Shown piece by piece: positions 5,541 to 8,549 of a DNA stretch of 8,549 nucleotides. Positions within the stretch are counted from its first letter, which is position 1. Each line of letters opens with the position of its first letter. The notes below the pieces were generated by a model. That model worked only from the letters and a program-made list of their open reading frames with translations, searched no databases and was not told where the DNA came from. A program made the translations under genes and the position numbers. This DNA comes from Candidatus Nomurabacteria bacterium (lineage in GTDB: Bacteria > Patescibacteriota > Minisyncoccia > Phycocordibacterales > UBA9973), in contig JAIOQC010000051.1 in NCBI GenBank assembly GCA_021413565.1, forward strand, positions 1 through 8,549, read 5' to 3'.

Positions 5541-5816
5541 ATGAAATATATAAATGATAAAGACAAAGTAAAAATAATTCGTCGCTTAAAACTTATTGAA
5601 GGGCAAGTTCGTGGATTACAAAAATTAATAGAGAATGATACTTATTGTATTGATGTAATCACCCAGACTTCTGCAGTCAAGCAGGGACTATCTGGCGTAG
5701 AAGACCTTCTTCTTGAGAACCATCTTAGTCATTGCGTGCATCACCAGATGTCTTCAGGTCAAGTTGAAAAAGCACAAAAGGAAGTATTGAAAGTATATCA
5801 ATTAAAACGAAAATAA
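5541..5816 (+). CDS. csoR: Copper-sensing transcriptional repressor CsoR
   Basis: An all-helical DNA-binding repressor that releases its operator on Cu(I) binding. I chose ATG 5541 (91 residues) over the in-frame ATG at 5520, which lies inside the operator and upstream of the -10. With this start the Cu(I) ligands are Cys36, His61 and Cys65, with Tyr35 and Glu81 in second-shell positions, the same numbers as in M. tuberculosis CsoR. The N-terminal helix has RRLKLIEGQVRGLQKLIE, the family hallmark. The full C-H-C set argues for copper over the formaldehyde (FrmR), nickel (RcnR) or sulfur (CstR) relatives. It is first in the operon and probably autoregulated. copA starts 1 nt after its stop. 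Confidence 0.95.
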   Translation: MKYINDKDKVKIIRRLKLIEGQVRGLQKLIENDTYCIDVITQTSAVKQGLSGVEDLLLENHLSHCVHHQMSSGQVEKAQKEVLKVYQLKRK

Positions 5817-5817
5817 T

Positions 5818-8115
5818 ATGTCCACAGAAAAAACATACAAAATAAAAGGAATGCATTGTGCTTCATGTGCAAGTATCATTGAGAGAACTGTCAAAAAGAT
5901 TGATGGAGTAGAAGATATTTCTGTAAATAATGGCACAGAAAACGCCAAGATTTCTTTTGACCCTAGTAAGACAAGTCCAGAATCTTTTAATAAAAAATTA
6001 GAACCGCTGGGGTACTCTATGGTCATACCTATGACTGCAAAAGAAATGGGAATGAGTGAAAACGAGCATGCAGAGCATCTGGGGCTAAATCAATCAAAGA
6101 AAGAAAAATTGGAAGAAGTTGCTAGTATGCGACAAGGTGTCCTATCGGCAGTTCCAATCGCAATTATTAGTTTTTTTATAATGACTTGGGATATCCTTGC
6201 ACAATACAATCTGGTATCTGAAATGAACTACACTGTAGCAGAATTTTTGCACCACCTGTTGCCTTTGATGGCGACATATATGCTCTTTGTAATCGGTAAA
6301 CCATACCTTCTTGGATTCTATCGTTTCCTTCGATATGGCAAAGCAAACATGGATACTCTAATAGGTATTGGTACAGTCTCTGCATATTTGTATAGTTTCG
6401 CTATAACCGCATTTGAAGATGTGTTAAAACCTTTTATAAATGTTGAACATACTTATTATGATGTTACCATTATTGTAATTACTTTTATTGCACTCGGTAA
6501 ATACTTAGAATCTCGCTCAAAGATAAAGACAGGTGATGCTATTGAGAAACTTCTAAATCTCCAAGCAAAGACTGCATTGATAATTCGTGACGGAAAAGAA
6601 ATTGAAGTACCTGTGAGTGAAGTAACCCACGGTGACTCGATTATTGTGAAGCCGGGAGCAAAGATACCTGTAGATGGAGTTATTATCGAGGGTTCGTCTT
6701 ATATTGATGAATCCATGGTCACAGGCGAGCCGATGCCAGCTGGAAAGAAAATCGGTGACAGTGTCGTAGCAGGAACAATAAATACCAGCGGGTCATTTAC
6801 ATTCAAAGCAACAAAAGTTGGATCTGAAACTCTACTTGCCCAAATTATAAAAATGGTAGAAGAAGCGCAAGGTAGCAAAGCACCGATTCAGGCTCTCGCT
6901 GATAAAATATCATCTATTTTTGTACCTATTGTTCTTGTCATTGCATTTCTCACTCTAGGTACATGGCTAGTGTTTGGTGCAAATACACTTGGGTTCTCGC
7001 AGGCATTATCATTTGGTCTTGTTTCATTTGTAGGAATTCTTGTGATTGCTTGTCCATGTGCTTTAGGCTTAGCGACACCAACTGCAATCATTGTGGGTGT
7101 TGGCAAAGGAGCGCGCGAAGGAATCCTCATCAAAGATGCAGCAACACTTGAGAAACTTCACAAGGTAGACACAGTTATTGTTGATAAAACTGGAACAATT
7201 ACTATCGGCAAACCAACTCTCGTTGATATCCAAAACTTCTCTACTTTTAAAAATGACGAACTTATATCCATACTTGCATCACTCGAGAAAAAGTCAGAAC
7301 ATCCGATTGCTCATGCTATTGTGAATTATGCACAAGAGAAAAATATATTACTTCAAGATGTATCGAACTTCGAGGGCTTGCAAGGAAAAGGATTAAAAGG
7401 GTCAATAAATAGTTTGGAATATTTTGTTGGAAATACAAAATTAATCCAAGATATCGGACTTGAATTTGATAGTTCTAAATTAGAAGAATACACTGCTCAA
7501 GGTAAAACTCCAGTAATTCTGGCAACAAAAAAAGAAGTTCTTGGTTTTGTAATGGTGGCAGATGAAATAAAAGAGCAATCAAAACAAGCAGTGAGTGATT
7601 TGCATAAACTTGGAATCAAAGTAATTATGCTCACCGGAGATGATGAGAAAGCATCGAAACACATAGCGTCACTCGTTCATATTGATGATGTTGTTGCTCA
7701 TGTTCTACCACAAGATAAATTGGCAAAGATAAAAGAACTACAATCACAAGGCCACATTGTGGCAATGGCAGGTGACGGCGTGAATGATGCTCCAGCACTT
7801 GCACAGGCTGATGTGGGCATCGCTATGGGCACTGGCACGGATGTGGCAATAGAATCAGCAGGTATCACGCTTCTTGGAGGAGACATCTCCAAACTAGTGA
7901 AAGCAATCAAACTTTCAAAAATAACTATGCGTGGTATCAAGCAAAATCTTTTCTGGGCATTTATCTACAATATCATCGGTATACCACTTGCAGCTGGAGT
8001 TTTTTATCCAGTCTTTGGTTGGCTTCTGAATCCTGTTTTTGCGGGTCTTGCAATGGCCTTCTCAAGTGTGTCAGTAGTGTCGAACTCATTACGAATTAAA
8101 AGTATGAAATTATAA
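5818..8115 (+). CDS. copA: Copper-exporting P1B-type ATPase
   Basis: Membrane pump that uses ATP to export Cu(I) from the cytoplasm. 765 residues. Order: one N-terminal HMA domain with GMHCASC (11-17, Cys14 and Cys17); four membrane helices between about 108 and 228; actuator domain with TGE (302-304); two helices flanking the copper-site CPC (412-414); phosphorylation motif DKTGT (456-460, Asp456); SEHP (493-496) typical of P1B pumps; hinge GDGVND (652-657); two last helices with Tyr717-Asn718 and Met746...Ser749-Ser750 (MAFSS). The CPC plus YN and MxxSS set is that of the P1B-1, Cu(I), subgroup. All catalytic motifs are intact. Only one N-terminal HMA is present. It lies 1 nt after csoR and 6 nt before another HMA protein, in an operon controlled by CsoR. 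Start ATG 5818 has no Shine-Dalgarno. Confidence 0.97.
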   Translation: MSTEKTYKIKGMHCASCASIIERTVKKIDGVEDISVNNGTENAKISFDPSKTSPESFNKKLEPLGYSMVIPMTAKEMGMSENEHAEHLGLNQSKKEKLEEVASMRQGVLSAVPIAIISFFIMTWDILAQYNLVSEMNYTVAEFLHHLLPLMATYMLFVIGKPYLLGFYRFLRYGKANMDTLIGIGTVSAYLYSFAITAFEDVLKPFINVEHTYYDVTIIVITFIALGKYLESRSKIKTGDAIEKLLNLQAKTALIIRDGKEIEVPVSEVTHGDSIIVKPGAKIPVDGVIIEGSSYIDESMVTGEPMPAGKKIGDSVVAGTINTSGSFTFKATKVGSETLLAQIIKMVEEAQGSKAPIQALADKISSIFVPIVLVIAFLTLGTWLVFGANTLGFSQALSFGLVSFVGILVIACPCALGLATPTAIIVGVGKGAREGILIKDAATLEKLHKVDTVIVDKTGTITIGKPTLVDIQNFSTFKNDELISILASLEKKSEHPIAHAIVNYAQEKNILLQDVSNFEGLQGKGLKGSINSLEYFVGNTKLIQDIGLEFDSSKLEEYTAQGKTPVILATKKEVLGFVMVADEIKEQSKQAVSDLHKLGIKVIMLTGDDEKASKHIASLVHIDDVVAHVLPQDKLAKIKELQSQGHIVAMAGDGVNDAPALAQADVGIAMGTGTDVAIESAGITLLGGDISKLVKAIKLSKITMRGIKQNLFWAFIYNIIGIPLAAGVFYPVFGWLLNPVFAGLAMAFSSVSVVSNSLRIKSMKL

Positions 8116-8121
8116 TTGACT

Positions 8122-8549
8122 ATGAAAAACTACACCCTACATGTAACAGGAACTCATTGTGCATCATGCAAAATATTAATTGAAGATATACTCAATGAAC
8201 AAGATGATATTCAAAATACTCATGTAAATCTAAAAAAAGAAATTGTTAATATTGAAACAACGAGCAACAAGAATCCCGAAGAATTAGTTCAAGCATTAAA
8301 TGACAAAATAAAATCTCACGGATACACACTTTCACTTGAGAAAAATATTATTCAAGAAAAATCTGATGATATTATATGGAAGGCATTACCAATTGGATTA
8401 GTATTTTTAATACTTTTCTTTATACTTCAAAAATCAGGAATTCTTAATCTCGGTATCGGTGGAGGAACTACACCAACCACTAGTTTTATTATTGGACTAA
8501 TTGCTTCAATTTCAAGTTGTTTGGCAATTGTTGGGGGGCTTGTATTGTC
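8122..8549 (+). CDS. HMA domain fused to a TauE/SafE- or DsbD-like membrane domain, 3'-partial
   Basis: The first 142 codons of a longer gene cut by the window edge. Residues 1-72 look like an HMA fold: beta strand YTLHVTGTHCASC, with metal-binding Cys13 and Cys16 (THCASC, Thr in place of the usual Met), and the later GYTLSLEK strand. A linker leads to a membrane helix at about 86-103, then a Gly/Thr-rich loop (111-120) and a second helix from 122 with ISSCLAIVGGLVL (Cys133). That last motif resembles polytopic proteins annotated as TauE/SafE or cytochrome c biogenesis (DsbD/CcdA-like) transmembrane region, some of which carry N-terminal HMA domains. The gene begins 6 nt after copA, so it shares the CsoR-controlled operon. 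Likely copper or thiol-redox transfer at the membrane; the assignment of the membrane part is tentative. Confidence 0.8.
   Translation, partial: MKNYTLHVTGTHCASCKILIEDILNEQDDIQNTHVNLKKEIVNIETTSNKNPEELVQALNDKIKSHGYTLSLEKNIIQEKSDDIIWKALPIGLVFLILFFILQKSGILNLGIGGGTTPTTSFIIGLIASISSCLAIVGGLVL

Noticed and set aside
5802..7940. Open frames at 5802-6026, 6176-6385, 6888-7133, 6963-7151 and 7698-7940.
   Set aside because: All lie inside copA in other frames, and copA is continuous with intact motifs.
1..8549. UGA recoded as glycine (as in SR1/Gracilibacteria), CRISPR arrays, tRNAs and mobile elements.
   Set aside because: No in-frame TGA occurs in the conserved genes, and Gly is encoded by GGN. No regularly spaced repeats, tRNA cloverleaf or transposase signatures were seen.

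Overview
The window is AT-rich bacterial DNA with short intergenic gaps. Several protein signatures point to a member of the Candidate Phyla Radiation (Patescibacteria, most likely a Parcubacteria-type lineage): the HisRS sequence style, a short HPF ending in a basic RG..SVKKMLKG tail, and a small two-helix membrane protein with an FWRGVW motif. This assignment rests on family recall, not on a search. Reading frames are intact under the standard bacterial code. All complete genes end in TAA or TAG, and Gly is encoded by GGN, so a UGA-glycine code is not needed.

Left block, + strand (2-3318): lepB (start outside the window), hisS, def and fmt. hisS-def-fmt are separated by 1-2 nt and look co-transcribed. 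They cover protein export processing, histidyl-tRNA charging and the formyl-methionine cycle. The block ends in an 18-bp perfect hairpin (3311-3349) that also ends the opposing hpf unit; it contains the fmt stop codon and overlaps the hpf stop.

Middle block, - strand (3348-5451): from right to left, an unrecognised coiled-coil protein, an unrecognised 155-residue protein with its own promoter and a structured leader of about 100 nt, a small two-helix membrane protein, and the ribosome hibernation factor hpf. The last two probably form one transcript.

Right block, + strand (5506-8549): a copper-response operon. A near-consensus promoter has a CsoR-type palindrome (TATACCCC-ATG-GGGGTATA) in its spacer. 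It drives csoR, copA (Cu(I)-exporting P1B-ATPase) and a third gene cut by the window edge, which encodes a heavy-metal-associated (HMA) domain fused to a polytopic membrane domain resembling the TauE/SafE/DsbD group. CsoR would repress until Cu(I) binds Cys36/His61/Cys65; CopA would then export copper. The third protein probably handles copper or thiols at the membrane.

The most interesting general signal is translational. Three genes (csoR, the coiled-coil gene and the membrane-protein gene) have an exact TATAAT placed 6 nt before their ATG, which predicts leaderless mRNAs. No supported gene start has a GGAGG-type Shine-Dalgarno sequence. I see no tRNA, rRNA, CRISPR array, insertion sequence or phage gene.
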